From assembly GCA_949152475.1 (NCBI GenBank), contig OX424556.1, positions 58,176,451-58,240,450 of the forward strand: a stretch of 64,000 nucleotides of DNA, given 5' to 3'. The notes beneath the pieces were generated by a model. The model was given only the letters and a program-made list of their open reading frames with translations. It searched no databases and was not told the origin of the DNA. Within the stretch, counting starts at the first letter, position 1, and each line of letters begins with the position of its first letter. Below, one piece after another: positions 1 through 11,618 of the stretch. Origin of the DNA: Terebella lapidaria. Lineage: Eukaryota; Annelida; Polychaeta; Terebellida; Terebellidae. The position numbers and the translations under genes were made by a program.

Positions 1-679
1 AAGGACAATGCCTGCTAGGATACCAGCTGCGGTTGTTACCATCAGATCTGAGCCGTACCACATATTTTTCCTACAGGTGACAATTGTTATAAACTGTTCA
101 CAAAAAAGATAAGGCGGTGGTGAACAGTGTGGATGAGCATCAACACAATATTGAATTTGTCCTGTAGAATAATCTCGGCATGCTGGGAGATGATAAGTTG
201 GATAGTAGTTTTCTTGTACAACTTTACAGCCGCAGCTAATCACAGTAATGGACATTAACATTACTGGACATGAAGACAACTCGTACTGTTTCTATTACTA
301 CCATGAGCGCTAAAATTGTGGTAATTTGTTTCAATGCTTCGTCCAATGTAAAATGGATATTTTCTGTCGAATGTATCAACCTGTGTAGATCCCATTATTT
401 AAAAAATGTAGTGAATGCTTGATGGGTCATGAATTGACTATATATATATATTACCGGCAGTTGCACTGTTTGGTGTCATTATTGCGTAGTTGAAGATAAA
501 TGTTGTAAATCTGAAGCCACGTTTGTTTACAAAACGATATACTCTGATATTTATTCTAACTCATTTACATCGTTTTTTGCAGATATTTTTGAGATGTCTG
601 ACGATATTATATTACAACTTGGCATACTTCATCGGGCAGTCAAATGGCACTTTTTTAATGAATCTCAGACCTCTATAAC
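1..679. other. Left edge, no gene; diverged dispersed repeat
   Basis: No convincing exon is seen. Positions about 528-679 resemble 23702-23870 and, inverted, 24125-24290: all share blocks such as ATACTCTGAT, a CTTG/CTCATTTACA-like stretch, GCATACTTCA and a GTCAAA(T/C)GGCA block. This is therefore a dispersed non-coding repeat. A short TA run lies at about 442-452. The pearl-like element that follows begins directly after this repeat. Confidence 0.5.
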
Positions 680-2127
680 AAAAATTAGGCCAAGGGCCGA
701 AGATAGGTTACCGGACAATGTTTAATATTTTAGATGTTAGCCAGGTCACTGGTTGAATTCAAGGTCAAGAGAATATTCAGCATATATAACATTAAGCATA
801 TATCATGTCCACAGTTGATTGCTAAGCTGTAAATTCAATAATCAGAGAGATATTAGCAATTTTGTGCTGTGGCCTTGAAAATGAAGGGGCAAAGGTCAAA
901 TTCAAGATCATCAAAATATTCAATGTATATCATTCTGTATATCATGTCCACAATTGATTCCCAAGCCATACAGTCAATAGAGGAGCTAGATATGAGCCAG
1001 TTTGTCCTTGGACCTTGAAAATGAGGTCAGAGGTCAAATTCAAGGTCACGAGAATATTCAGCATATATCATTTCCTATATGTCCACAATTGATTCCTAAG
1101 CTGTAAAATCGATAATAAGTGAGATATTAGCCATTTTGTCCTGTGACCTTGAAACTGAGGTCAAAGGTCAAATTCAAAATCATGACAATAATCTGCATAT
1201 ATCATTTCCTATATGTTCATAATTGATTGCTAAGCTGTAAAGTCGATAACAAGCGAGATATTAGCCATTTTGTCCTGTGACCTTGAAAATGAGTTCGAAG
1301 GTCAAATTCAAGGTCATCAGAATATTCAGCATATATCATTTCCTATATGTCCACAATTGATTCCTAAGCTGTAGAGTCGATAATAAGCGAGATATAAGCC
1401 ATTATGTGCTCTGACCTTGAAACTGAGGTCAGAGGTCAAATCCAAGGTCACAAGAATATTCAGCATATATTATTTCCTATATGTCCACAATTGATTCCTA
1501 AGCTGTAGAGTCGATAATAAGCGAGATATAAGCCATTTTGTGCTCTGACCTTGACACTGAGGTCAGAGGTCAAATTCAAGGTCACGAGAATATTCAGCAT
1601 ATATCATTTCCTATATGTCCACAATTGATTCCTAGTCTCTAATCTCAATATCAAGTGAGATATTAGGCATAATGTGTCCCATTATAAAGCATAGGAGAAT
1701 TTAACATGGGAAAGTCCCATTTGGGCCGAGTTTGGGCCAAAATGGCCCACTTCGAGCGATTCAAGCGCAACGAAATTTATAGACATCATAGAAGTACATA
1801 TGAGGAGTCTTATGTATCAAAAAGAAAAAAAGTTACTTAACAGATTTTGAGAAAATGGCCGCCAAAGTCCAAAATCAGGCCTTTTTCGTCGAAAACGGCC
1901 GCCATTTTGAAGAAAAAGCGAAAATCAAAAAACTAAAAAATACCTCCTTCTTGAATTATTTTTAAGTATTTTTCTGCAAAATTTCAGAAAAATTCGCCCG
2001 TAAACAAAAAAGATAAAAATGTGGACGACGACGACGACGACGACGACGGACGACGACGACGGACGACGGACGACGGACGCAACGCCATGCCAATAGGTTA
2101 TCGGACCATAGGTCCGGTAACCTAAAA
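680..2127 (-). mobile_element. Pearl-like (HINE/Helitron-related) non-autonomous element, copy A
   Basis: In minus orientation the left end is at about 2127 (imperfect palindrome AGGTTACCGGACC/GGTCCGATAACCT around 2092-2124), followed by a CGTCGTCC-type microsatellite (about 2018-2077). A unique section comes next, then at least six diverged copies of a core repeat of roughly 120-140 bp (CTTATTATCGACTTTACAGCTTAGG-type text and paired GACCTTGA/TCAAGGTC blocks) across 780-1660. The right end at 683-716 has the short inverted repeat AGGTTACCGGAC and a decayed terminal hairpin. No coding capacity is seen. The assignment to the bivalve pearl / Helentron-associated class is from architecture only. 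Confidence 0.7.
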
Positions 2128-2897
2128 ATTGACTATCGACCAAAATATGAATTTCAGCCCGAACATCATCACAGAAATCTGATCACATCCCAGTAAATGG
2201 TCATATTTACATTTACCAGAGTTGGAAATATTGTTGGAGTTTTGGAACAAAAAACACATTAGACCTAGATTTTGTACAAAAGCAAGCAAATACACAAAGT
2301 TGTAATCGAACCAATAAATTCAATGATGGAGCTAAAATTAACATTGGGAAAGAATGCCAACTTTTGCAAATTTTGCGATAGAAGACTGAAATTTGGTAGG
2401 AAACTTCCATTTGACTTTGCTTAGAGTGAACATTGCTCAATGGTTTATCACACATAAGTAATCAATACATCATCACAGGTAACAATCATCATTCCAACAA
2501 TGTGAAATACACACAGAAATGAAAAAGTAAAATCAACTGGTGTGGATGAATGTCCATATCCCATAAAACCGGGAATTTTTTTGACAGTTTCGTGTGAAAA
2601 CTGACCTTGACCTCGATCTTATATGGTGACCTTGACCTTGGATCACAAAAAATCACCAGAAATGAATTCCTTGGGTCAGACTTGTGTAGAAAAGTGCTAT
2701 CACACTTGATTCTAGGCCTATTACTAAAAAAGTTATATTTTGGTTATGTTAATTATCCATATGTAGCGGTTATTATGCTAATTAGCGAATAAAAAAAATT
2801 CCCCAAAGTTAGCGCAGTGCCAACAAAGCTCAAAATCTCCTGGAGACACATATGAATGCAAATCAATAAAAAACCTTGCTGTTTCAACAATTTCTAG
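2128..2897. other. Non-coding interval
   Basis: No exon, RNA gene or tandem array is recognised. It contains a short run of GACCTTGACC-like text (2602-2640) similar in style to the pearl cores. The short open frames here lack any family signature. Confidence 0.4.
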
Positions 2898-3429
2898 GTT
2901 CGTTGTCTGGCAACTGGACTATCTCGCTTATTATCGACTTTACAGTTGGAGAGTCAATTGTGGACAAATAGAAAATGATATATTCTGATTATTCTCATTC
3001 TAATTATTTGAATTTGACCTTTGACCTAAATTTCAAGGTCAGTCACCTTATTTTCAAGGTCAGAATACAAAATGGCTTATATCTCGCTTATTATCGAATT
3101 TACAGCTTAGGAGTCCATAGTGAACATATAGGAAATGATGTCTGCTGAATATTTTGGTCGAGAATTTGACCTTTGATTCCATTTTCAAGGTCAGAGAACA
3201 AAATGGCTAATATCTCGCTCATTATCGACTTTGCAGCTTAGGAATCAGTTGTGAATATAGATGAAATGATATATGCTGAATATTTTCATGACCTTGAACT
3301 TGAACTTTGACCTCATTTTCCAGGTCACATCACAGAATGGCTAATATCTCACTTATTATCGACTTTAGAGCTTAGGAATCTATTGTGGATATACTAGAAG
3401 TGATATATTTGTTGAATGTTTCATGGCCT

Positions 3430-5457
3430 TGAATTAAGGCATTTCGGCAGAAATGCCTTTATGGTTTTAGCAGAATTTTTTTTTTCTTTTTTTTTTTTTT
3501 CTTTTTTTTCTTCTTCCGCCACTTTTGGTTTCCGGACGATAACTTTAGATTGCCTTGACGGATCCTTGTCAAATTTTCACCGCAAGTCAGAAATGATATG
3601 AGGAAGAACCCTATTCTTTTTGAGCCGGATCGGAGGTCCGTGAGGTCCGTGAGGATGAAATCAAGGCTAATTTTAAGACTTGGTTTCCGGACGATAACTG
3701 GAAAAATATTTATGCAATAGTTGCAGAACTCTGCATGGAGGTTCATATGCCACCAGGGAAGAACCCTATTGATTTTGGGATCGATCCGTCAAACGACCTT
3801 TGACCTAGAGGTCAAAATAATTTTTTGCTGATTCATCCTTGAGGCTTCCTGCATATCTCGGAAACCGTGCGTCGTAGAGCGAAACGGACGTTATTTTCGG
3901 ACTCGTCGCCCTAGACAAACATCTCTAGGGTGTACTTTTTTTTTTGATCCGGCTCCGAGGTCCGTGAGGTCCGTGAGGATGAAATCGAGGAACTTGGTTT
4001 CCGGACGATAACTCAAAAAATATTCAAGCAATAGTTGCAGAATTTTGCACGGAGGTTTATATATCACCAGGGAAGAACCCTATTGATTTTGGGATCGATA
4101 CCTCAAACGACCTTTGACCTAGAGGTCGAAATAATTTTTTGCTGAGTCATCCTTGATTCATCCTGCATATCTCGGAAACGGTGCGTCGTAGAGCGAAACG
4201 GACGTTATTTTCGGACTCGTCGCACTAGACAAACATGTCTAAGGGGTATTATGGATGAACTTTGACCTTGACCCGAAATTTTTTTGCCGAGTCGGCATTT
4301 TTCGTTTTCGTCGATATCTCGGAAACGGTGCGTCGTAGAGCGAAACGGACGTTATTTTCGGACTCGTCGCACTAGACAACATGTCTAAGGGGTATTATGG
4401 ATGAACTTTGACCTTGACCCGAAATTTTTTTGCCGAGTCGGCATTTTTCGTTTTCGTCGATATCTCGGAAACGGTGCGTCGTAGAGCGAAACGGACGTTA
4501 TTTTCGGACTCGTCGCACTAGACAAACATGTCTACGGGGAATTATTGATGAACTTTGACCTTGACCCGAAATTTTTTTGCCGAGTCGGCATTTTTCGTTT
4601 TCGTCGATATCTCGGAAACGGTGCGTCGTAGAGCGAAACGGACATTTTTCGTTTTCGTCGATATCTCGGAAACGGTGCGTCGTAGAGCGAAACGGACGTT
4701 ATTTTCGGACTCGTCGCACTAGACAAACATGTCTAAGGGGTATTATGGATGAACTTTGACCTTGACCCGAAATTTTTTTGCCGAGTCAGCATTTTTCGTT
4801 TTCGTCGATATCTCGGAAACGGTGCGTCGTAGAGCGAAACGGACGTTATTTTCGGACTCGTCGCACTAGACAAACATGTCTAAGGGGTATTATTGATGAA
4901 CTTTGACCTTGACCCGAAATTTTTTTGCCAAGTCGGCATTTTTCGTTTTCGTCGATATCTCGGAAACGGTGCGTCGTAGAGCGAAACGGACGTTATTTTC
5001 GGACTCGTCGCACTAGACAAACATGTCTAAGGGGTATTATGGATGAACTTTGACCTTGACCCGAAATTTTTTTGCCGAGTCGGCATTTTTCGTTTTCGTC
5101 GATATCTCGGAAACGGTGCGTCGTAGAGCGAAACGGACGTTATATTCGGACTCGTCGCACTAGACAAACATGTCTAAGGGGTATTATGGATGAACTTTGA
5201 CCTTGACCCGAAATTTTTTTGCCGAGTCAGCATTTTTCGTTTTCGTCGATATCTCGGAAACGGTGCGTCGTAGAGCGAAACGGACGTTATTTTCGGACTC
5301 GTCGCCCTAGACAAATATGTCTAGCGGGTATTATGGATGAACTTTGACCTTGACCCGAAATTTGTCGACATTTTTCATTTTCGTCGATATCTAATATTAT
5401 AAATTATTCATCACACCGAAATGCCTCCAAGGCATCTTTAGGCCTTGACGTCTAGTT
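3430..5457 (+). mobile_element. Second pearl-architecture element nested in copy B
   Basis: The left end has a perfect 10-bp-arm palindrome AAGGCATTTC/GAAATGCCTT (3436-3459) followed by a T/C tract (about 3478-3512). The right end has CCGAAATGCCT (5416-5426), the reverse complement of the left-end AGGCATTTCGG, then a hairpin ATGCCT/AGGCAT (5421-5435) and a tail ending near 5457. Between them is a tandem array. The plan (asymmetric inverted repeat, left palindrome, right hairpin, internal tandem array) matches the AGGTTACCGGAC family although the end sequences differ. No coding sequence is seen. Confidence 0.65.
3780..5390 (+). repeat. 147-bp tandem array
   Basis: Successive occurrences of the ATGGATGAACTTTGACC text start at 4251, 4397, 4544, 4745, 4892, 5039, 5186 and 5333. 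The spacing is 146-147 bp, apart from one 201-bp unit that carries an internal duplication of about 54 bp (around 4585-4696). Each unit holds TATCTCGGAAACGGTGCGTC and GAGCGAAACGGACGTTA. The units at 3780-4230 are more diverged, and the last unit decays at about 5390. Open frames across this array are periodicity artefacts. Confidence 0.9.
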
Positions 5458-5552
5458 CATTCATGACTTCATTTTCAAGGTCACTGTATAAAAGGCTAAT
5501 ATCTTAAATGTATGTTGTCCGGTAACCTCTCTTAGCCCTTGGGCTAATTTTT

Positions 5553-5731
5553 TCCTTCATAATGGGAGCTGCCACAACTGTGCTCATAGAACGCTTGAAG
5601 ATAGAGCTCAGATATTGCCAAATAGCAAGTCATATATGACGACTTGAAAGGTGACCTTGAATTTTACCTTCGATGACCATGAAATGTGTTCCTTGAATCG
5701 CTCAAAAGGCCCAAAATCTAGGCTCAAAAAG
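5553..5731 (+). mobile_element. Internal fragment of a pearl-like element
   Basis: TCCTTCATAATGGGAGCTGC and the following text (CTCATAGAACGCTTGAAGAT, AGTCATATATGACGA) match the interior of copy E at about 12178-12290. The fragment begins immediately after the right terminus of copy B and has no terminus of its own. Confidence 0.6.
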
Positions 5732-6185
5732 CCAGGTTACTGGACCTATGTTCAATAACCTTTTGACGACGTGTTGCGTCCGTTCGTCGTCCATCCATTC
5801 AGGTTCACGGTCGAATCTTTCTGAGATTTTGCACAAAATACCTAAAAATATTTGAAGAGGGGGGTATTTTTTAGTTTTCTGATTTTTGAGGGTTTTTTTC
5901 AAAATGACGGCTATTTTCGTTGGAAAACGGCCAATTTTGGATTTTGGCAGCCGCTTTCTCAAAAACTGTCTAATCAGTTTTGAGCTGTTCATTTCAAAAT
6001 TATTCTTCTCATGTATTTTTTATGATGTGTATAAGTTTCGTTGCCCTTGAATCACCGGTCTGCGCATGGTGACCATTTTGATGGTTTGACGGCTCAGTAA
6101 GAAATATTTCTTTCGTCCCAATCGCAGTTATTATCCCATTTCTAGGCCATAAAAATTCACCCTTTGAAATAAATTCTGGACTTGG
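5732..6185 (+). mobile_element. Pearl-like element, copy C (left part only)
   Basis: It begins with a mutated left end (CCAGGTTACTGGACC), GTTGCGTCCGTTCGTCGTCC microsatellite-like text, then the unique section also seen in copies E and F (GTATAAGTTTCGTTGCCCTTGAATC at about 6029). It stops near CCTTTGAAATAAATTCTGGA, without core repeats or a right end. Confidence 0.6.
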
Positions 6186-6281
6186 TTCTAAACTCTTGAC
6201 GTTATGTGGGGATACGCCAAAGAATCTTACTCGAGAAGCTGAAATGATAATTTTATGATGCTTACTACATGATTCTTATTA

Positions 6282-6322
6282 GGCATCCCGATTGAAAATC
6301 GGGAGGCCTTATGTTTTTGTCT

Positions 6323-6358
<36 letters not shown>

Positions 6359-6630
6359 CTTCCGCCGTTTGGTTTCCGGATCATAACTCTTGAACGCCTT
6401 GATCTATCTTTCCGAAATTTTCACAGCTCATCCGAAATACTTTGCTCCTAACCCCTATTGTTTTTCGTCGAGATCCGAAATCCAAGATGGCCGCCAGCGG
6501 CCATTTTGGAAAAAAAAATCGGGCGATTCCTGTCAATGTCATAATTTGATTCAGGCAATTTCCAGGATAAAAAAATTTTTTGGGTGTATTTTTTTTTTTT
6601 TTTTGGACTTGGAATTTTTCCCTTGCCTGC
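6282..6630 (+). mobile_element. Left part of a third pearl-like family
   Basis: A palindromic start GGCATCCCGATT...AATCGGGAGGCC (about 6282-6309) is followed by a long T tract (6327-6358), TTCCGCCGTTTGGTTTCCGG and a mutated core. The layout resembles the element at 3430 (palindrome, T tract, 'CTTCCGCC..TTTGGTTTCCGGA'), but the terminal palindrome differs. No right end is found. Confidence 0.5.
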
Positions 6631-6659
6631 CCCCATGCAGATGTAATACTGTAACTGAG

Positions 6660-6925
6660 CCATGCTACTGTATTCACTGACTGCAGCCTGCATGTCCAGC
6701 ATGAGGCTAGGCTCTGCCCTCTCAGCTAGTGCAGTATATGAGAGCCCTGCTCAGTAATGCCTTACAAGATCAGCCACTCTGTCCAGCACAGCGATAGGCT
6801 CCGCCCCTCTCAGCCAGCCCTGCTCAGTTAGCCTTACAAGATCAGCCAGTCTGTCCAGCACAGCAATATAGGCTCTGCCTTCTTAGCCAGCCCTGCTCAG
6901 TCATGCCTGACAAGTGATACAGCTA
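6660..6925 (+). repeat. About 80-bp tandem repeat, roughly three units
   Basis: Units share GTCCAGCA, ATAGGCTCTGCC/CCGCCCCTCTCAGCC, CAGCCCTGCTCAGT and CTTACAAGATCAGCCA. They are imperfect and non-coding. Confidence 0.65.
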
Positions 6926-8301
6926 GCATGTCCAACTTGACTCCAGGCTCATATCCATGCATAATCCCTCACTCCCCCCCTCCAAAGCCTGGTTTACTAG
7001 TGTGTGTACATGGTAAAAGAATGAAGTTCCACCCCACAGAATACAATAGTTGGTTAATAAGCCACACACATGACACAACATGCTTGGGGGATGATTTGCC
7101 CTGTCTGCATTTATATTGTACAAACATGTATTGTTTGAATGTTTTGTTATCCAACTCTATTTCACATGCAATGACCAAATCATCATTGTTTTAGTTAGCT
7201 GGGAAATGTTTGGCTTTGGTTATAATGTGAATGCGAAAATTCCGCTGTATTGTACAAGTTTTGAAATCACAAAATTGGCCAAGATGACACAGCATTCTTT
7301 TAGTCACGTATCATTTTACATTTGACAGGAGCACCTGAAAATATCATGAACATCCTGATTAAATATACTAGTATTCTGAATATTGGCTGGGTAGTACTCT
7401 GAATATTGGCTGGGTTATTGTCCATTCATTTTGGGTGGCAAATGTCTGGTGGGCTAAGTTGTCAAGATGATAGAAAGCAGTTCTGGTAAGAAACTGTCTG
7501 ATGAGCTCTCACTCTTACCCATATACAATGGCCTATGTATCCTTTTTTTTATGACCATTTGAAATAATAACAAATTGGGGGATGCCACAAAGCCTATAGG
7601 CTTTTATGTCCAGTTAAGTGTAGGGTTATACTCATAATATTTTTCCCATCTTCATGTTGATTGTTCATTATTCTTAGGACCACCCACAAATTGCTCTATG
7701 TATAGCAAACAATACACGTGAGGCCTTAGTTCGTCATATTCATCCACGTGTATGAGATAATTTGTTCTTCACTGACATAGGGGCGTCGAGTAAATCTATG
7801 ACGTCGCCTGCCATTTATTCCTCGTAGGTCCAAAATTCTCATCATTTCTAAAATTGTGAAGCTATTTCATGACCTCAGCTTACTTTAAATTTGACTCATA
7901 AACTGGCCATACGAAGCATATTTATAACAGTCCATAGCGTTGGTGCATCACCGAGCATGACCTTGGTATTACTTCTCCATATTTGCCATATTTGGACAGT
8001 ATTCTTCTGTACATTGATAGACTCCCGAGAATGTGTCATTGCCAGACCGTTCCAGCTGAAAAATACATCAAACTGTCATGTTAACTTCATTTATTTATGG
8101 CCAGAATCAAATTAAGAGTAAGCTTCATAAATTATTTTTTTCAGCTTCTCGGGAACGAGTCTTCGGATGCAGGGGCACCAGAAGCAAATTTGAAAGACGG
8201 CGGGGGGGGGGGGGGGGGGGAGGGGAGTAGTTTCCATCAGAAGAGCATTATAGTTTACTTAATAGTAACTCGTAAATCAAAATATAAACCTAAGGCCAAG
8301 A
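6926..8301. other. Non-coding interval with a G19 tract
   Basis: No gene is recognised. A 19-nt G homopolymer lies at 8202-8220. There is a small local duplication of TCTGAATATTGGCTGGG at about 7374-7415. Open frames on both strands around 6923-7194 overlap each other and show no family motif. Confidence 0.4.
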
Positions 8302-8718
8302 AAAAAAGTATTATGGTTCTGGTTATTGGGGTCCCCCAGAAAGTGATGCGACGACACGATTTTCTTCTTTTTCTATCATTATTTTTTTTTGCTAAAATTG
8401 GCGCGCCGATGACTGATCCGGGCAGATATGGCATTTGGCCAACCATTTTCGTCTAAAATTGACTGTTGGTAAGCGACCCGATTGAACTTGCCCTGTTTGG
8501 CCAGCCATACACCAAGTTTTGCAATGTCAAAGACACTGGGGACTTTTACTTGATCATTATCTCCCAAGAATCGGTGTACGGGTGTCAATTTACTAAAAAA
8601 AAGAAGAAGAAATTCAGGTCTCAAAAAGTGATGCGCGCAATTTTTTTTTCAAAGCAAAACGAGTGATGCGCGGGGTTAAAACTGATGCGCGCCTAACGAG
8701 AACCATAATACTTTTTTT
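8302..8718. mobile_element. Small terminal-inverted-repeat element (MITE-like)
   Basis: The left end, AAGTATTATGGTTCT followed by GGTTA (from about 8306), is the near-perfect inverse of the right end, TAACGAGAACCATAATACTT (about 8693-8713), each capped by an A or T run. Length is about 415 bp. No transposase is present. The target duplication cannot be resolved because the ends sit in homopolymers. Confidence 0.55.
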
Positions 8719-9289
8719 TTGCCCAAAGGTGTATGTGATAACCCTCATGCGCTTGCTCACAGACGTGTGTTCTTGTTCATTAAACATTACTCATTATCCA
8801 AAATACTAATGCCTTACTTTGTCATGCCTTACTTGCCTTACTCCACGTTATAATTGTTTAAAATTAAGTATTAAAATTGTTTTTACTAAAATTGATTAAA
8901 TTAATTGAAGGTCAAAATCAAGGTCACCAAACGATCACCTACATGAACGTCATCTCTATTCACAAACGTTTTGTCCGCAGCGGCTAGTTTACACGTTTCA
9001 GGCCTTCAACAATTACCACTCAAGGTCATATTAGGTCTAGTCAATGGTCACATAAAGATGTCCCATATACGACTTTAGTCTTGTTATGCTCATCATTCAT
9101 ACCCAAGCTGTATCTAGAAGCGTTTCGTCTACACTTTGGGCCATTTGAGCCTGCATTATGGACATTTCGAGCAGTTTGAGGCAATCCATCTTTATCATCA
9201 AGCCAAGTAGTTCAGAATGTCGTGCATATGTCAAAATAGAGAGCAAGATAATGAATCGATATCCAGCTATATGAAGTGAATTTTCGGAT
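8719..9289. other. Non-coding interval
   Basis: No gene is seen. It contains scattered GGTCAAAATCAAGGTCACC-like text at about 8908-8935, typical of decayed core repeats of the pearl-like elements, and otherwise nothing recognisable. Confidence 0.35.
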
Positions 9290-9575
9290 TTTTTCTGGCC
9301 TTTTGGAACTACATATTGGGCCTTTCGAGCGATTCAAAGCATTTAATATGATTTGAATCATCCTGCTTGTGCTGAATTATAAAAAATTTTTGACAAAAAA
9401 CGATTTTGACGATTATCAAAGTCCAAAATTACCTTTTTTGTCAAAATGTGAAAATAAACTTCCTCTAAAGATTTGGCTGTGATCTTGTGGACGACGAAAA
9501 TGTTGACGACGACGCACCAAAAAACCCCGGATGCAACGCCATTTTAATAAATTATGGGGCCATAGGTTAGGTAAC
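9290..9575 (-). mobile_element. Pearl-like element, copy D (decayed, left part, minus orientation)
   Basis: In minus orientation this shows a mutated left palindrome (GTTACCTAACCTATGG) near 9575, GCAACGCC/GGCGTTGC text, a short CGTCGTC microsatellite (about 9490-9515) and the sequence following it. The remainder is too decayed to delimit. Confidence 0.45.
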
Positions 9576-10079
9576 CTGACAACTAGGTATCGGCGGGTTA
9601 CCTGGCTTTTGGTGAAATTATCCCAACTTCAACAACAGGTACGGATCAACTCAGTATTATTTGTGAAGATTTTACTGATTTTTAAGCCATTTGTCACAAC
9701 GTCAGATAATCTACCTTGCGAAAAGGCACATTTCTGCCTCCGTGCTGCCTTCGCTGTCCCTGTGGTTCCAGCGCCTAACTATTATTTGAACTTTGTGGAT
9801 GAAATAAAAGGGAAAATGGTTTCATCGTTTGTAGATGTTTGTGATATTGTTATTTAAATGTGCCAATGACGTGACACATCAATCCTCACTCATTGGCCAG
9901 CGCCTTGTTTGTTAAAAACAGACCCCTGCGTTGCCCTGGTCCTGCTATCTTACGGCAACATTTGCTTTAAAAATAGTGCTTTGATCAAAGCACTTTCTAA
10001 AATATATTTATGTTTGTTTCCATGAGGTTTGACAATTTTTTTCGTAATGCCGGGGATTCATTCTCCACATGGTGATCAC

Positions 10080-10905
10080 CATATATTAACTGTACACAGT
10101 GACCGCACATCGTAACTTCGTGGCCGTGCATGGTAACTTCATGACCGCACATCATCACGTGACCGCACTTCGTGGCCGAGCATCGTGACTTCCTGACCAC
10201 TCATCGTGACTTCGTGACCGTGCATCGTAACTTTGTGTCCGAGCTTCGTAACTTTGTGTCCGAGCTTCGTAACTTTGTGTCGGAGCATGGTAACTTGGCC
10301 GTGCATCATAACTTCGTGTCCGAGCTTCCTAATTTCGTGTCCGAGCATCATAATTTTGTGGCCGTGCATGGCAAATTCGTGGCCGCGCATCGTGACTTCG
10401 TGAGCGTGCATGGTAACTTCTTGACCGCGCATGGTAACTTCATGGCCACGCATCGTAACTTCGTGTCCGAGCTTCGTAATTTCATGTCCGAGCATCGTTA
10501 TTGTGTGGCCGTGCATGGTAACTTCGTGGCCGCGCATCGTAACTTCGTGACCGCACATCGTTAGTTCGTGAACGTGCATGGTAACTTCATTGTCACTTCA
10601 TGTCCGAGCTTTGTAACTTCATGTCCGAGCATCGTGACTTTGTGGCCGTGCATGGTAACTTTGTAGCCACGCATGGTAGCTTCGTGCCCACGCATCATAT
10701 TCTTCATGGCCGTGCATCAGGACTTTGTGGCCAACCATGGTAACTTCGTGGAAGCGCATGGTAACTTCGTGGCCATGCATCGTGACCTTGTGCCACGCAT
10801 CGCAACCTCGTGACCGTGCATCGTAACTTCGTGGCCATGCATCGTAGCTTTGAGTCGTGGCCGTTTATTGTAACTTCGTACCCGCGCATCATGACTTCGT
10901 GGCCG
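10080..10905. repeat. 21-bp minisatellite, about 39 units
   Basis: The unit is close to GTAACTTCGTGGCCGTGCATG with many substitutions. Because 21 is a multiple of 3, reading frames stay open on both strands: 10172-10564 on plus and 10139-10579 on minus. These give heptad-periodic peptides (NFVAVHR-like on plus, GHEVTMR-like on minus). No start context, splice evidence or neighbouring exon supports a gene, so they are annotated as repeat rather than CDS. Confidence 0.85.
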
Positions 10906-11618
10906 TGAGCTATTTTTGGTTGATTTGTCTTCGAGAGCTGAATGGCTGCCATCGTACACCATAGATAATCGTGATGATTTCCCTGGGTTTCTGAGACGTC
11001 GATGTTCATTTAATGTACACAAAATATTCTTCAGAAATGGAAACTATGTCATGATTTCAAAGCTGCATGTACTGATCTGTAGTTTGATGGCAGAAAAAAA
11101 AAACGCATGCAAAAACCTGGGGGGGGGGGGGTATACTCGAGCCCCTCCTTCCAGTAAATTGGGAGCCCGGGCTCACAGCCCCACCCCCTCTCCTCCGACT
11201 CGGACGCCAATGTTATTAATCATAGCGACCGAAACATCTTGTGTGTCACAGATTGAGCAGGAGAGAACACCCCAATAGTTTTATTTATGGTTCTTTGGCA
11301 AACAAAGGACACTACCTTTACACTATAACTCCAGACATTAGGTTCTACATTGTGACATACGTTTTGTATGACATCAAGAAATAAAACAAAATTGTTTCAA
11401 CATATTTTGAGAAAATGCCTACCAAAATTCAGAATTGGCAACTATCTGACAAAATTATAGTTATGGGGTTGCATTATGCGTGTTCATTGAGTTCAAATTC
11501 AGGTTTGTGACATGTTTAACACCAAATCCAAAATTATATCTTATGTATGTATTTCAGATGGAGACAACGGGAAGACAATCTACTGTGGTTACGTTGTTCC
11601 TCTACCCTCATTACTTTT
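10906..11618. other. Non-coding interval
   Basis: No gene is recognised. It has an A run followed by a G13 tract (11119-11131) and C-rich text. The open frame across 10916-11278 includes low-complexity translation and has no domain signature. Confidence 0.4.

Larger units (their letters stand above)
2898..5552 (+). mobile_element. Pearl-like element, copy B (5'-truncated, host of a nested element)
   Basis: The text from about 2925 matches the core repeats of copies A and G (TATCTCGCTTATTATCGAC, GACCTTTGACCT). It resumes after the nested insertion at about 5457 and ends at 5510-5552 with GTCCGGTAACCT plus the right-end hairpin CTTAGCCCTTGGGCTAA and a T run. The left terminus and its microsatellite are not recognisable, so the copy is 5'-truncated. 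Confidence 0.65.

Noticed and set aside
680..2127. CRISPR array
   Set aside because: The repeated blocks are long, diverged and have no unique equal-sized spacers; the sequence is eukaryotic.
4532..4759. Short frames on both strands with a repeated FSFSSISRKRCVVERNG peptide
   Set aside because: They are translations of the 147-bp array's internally duplicated unit.
10139..10579. 146-codon minus-strand frame, and the 130-codon plus-strand frame over the same array, as His-rich repeat proteins
   Set aside because: Both arise from the 21-bp period, lack start and splice context, and overlap on opposite strands.
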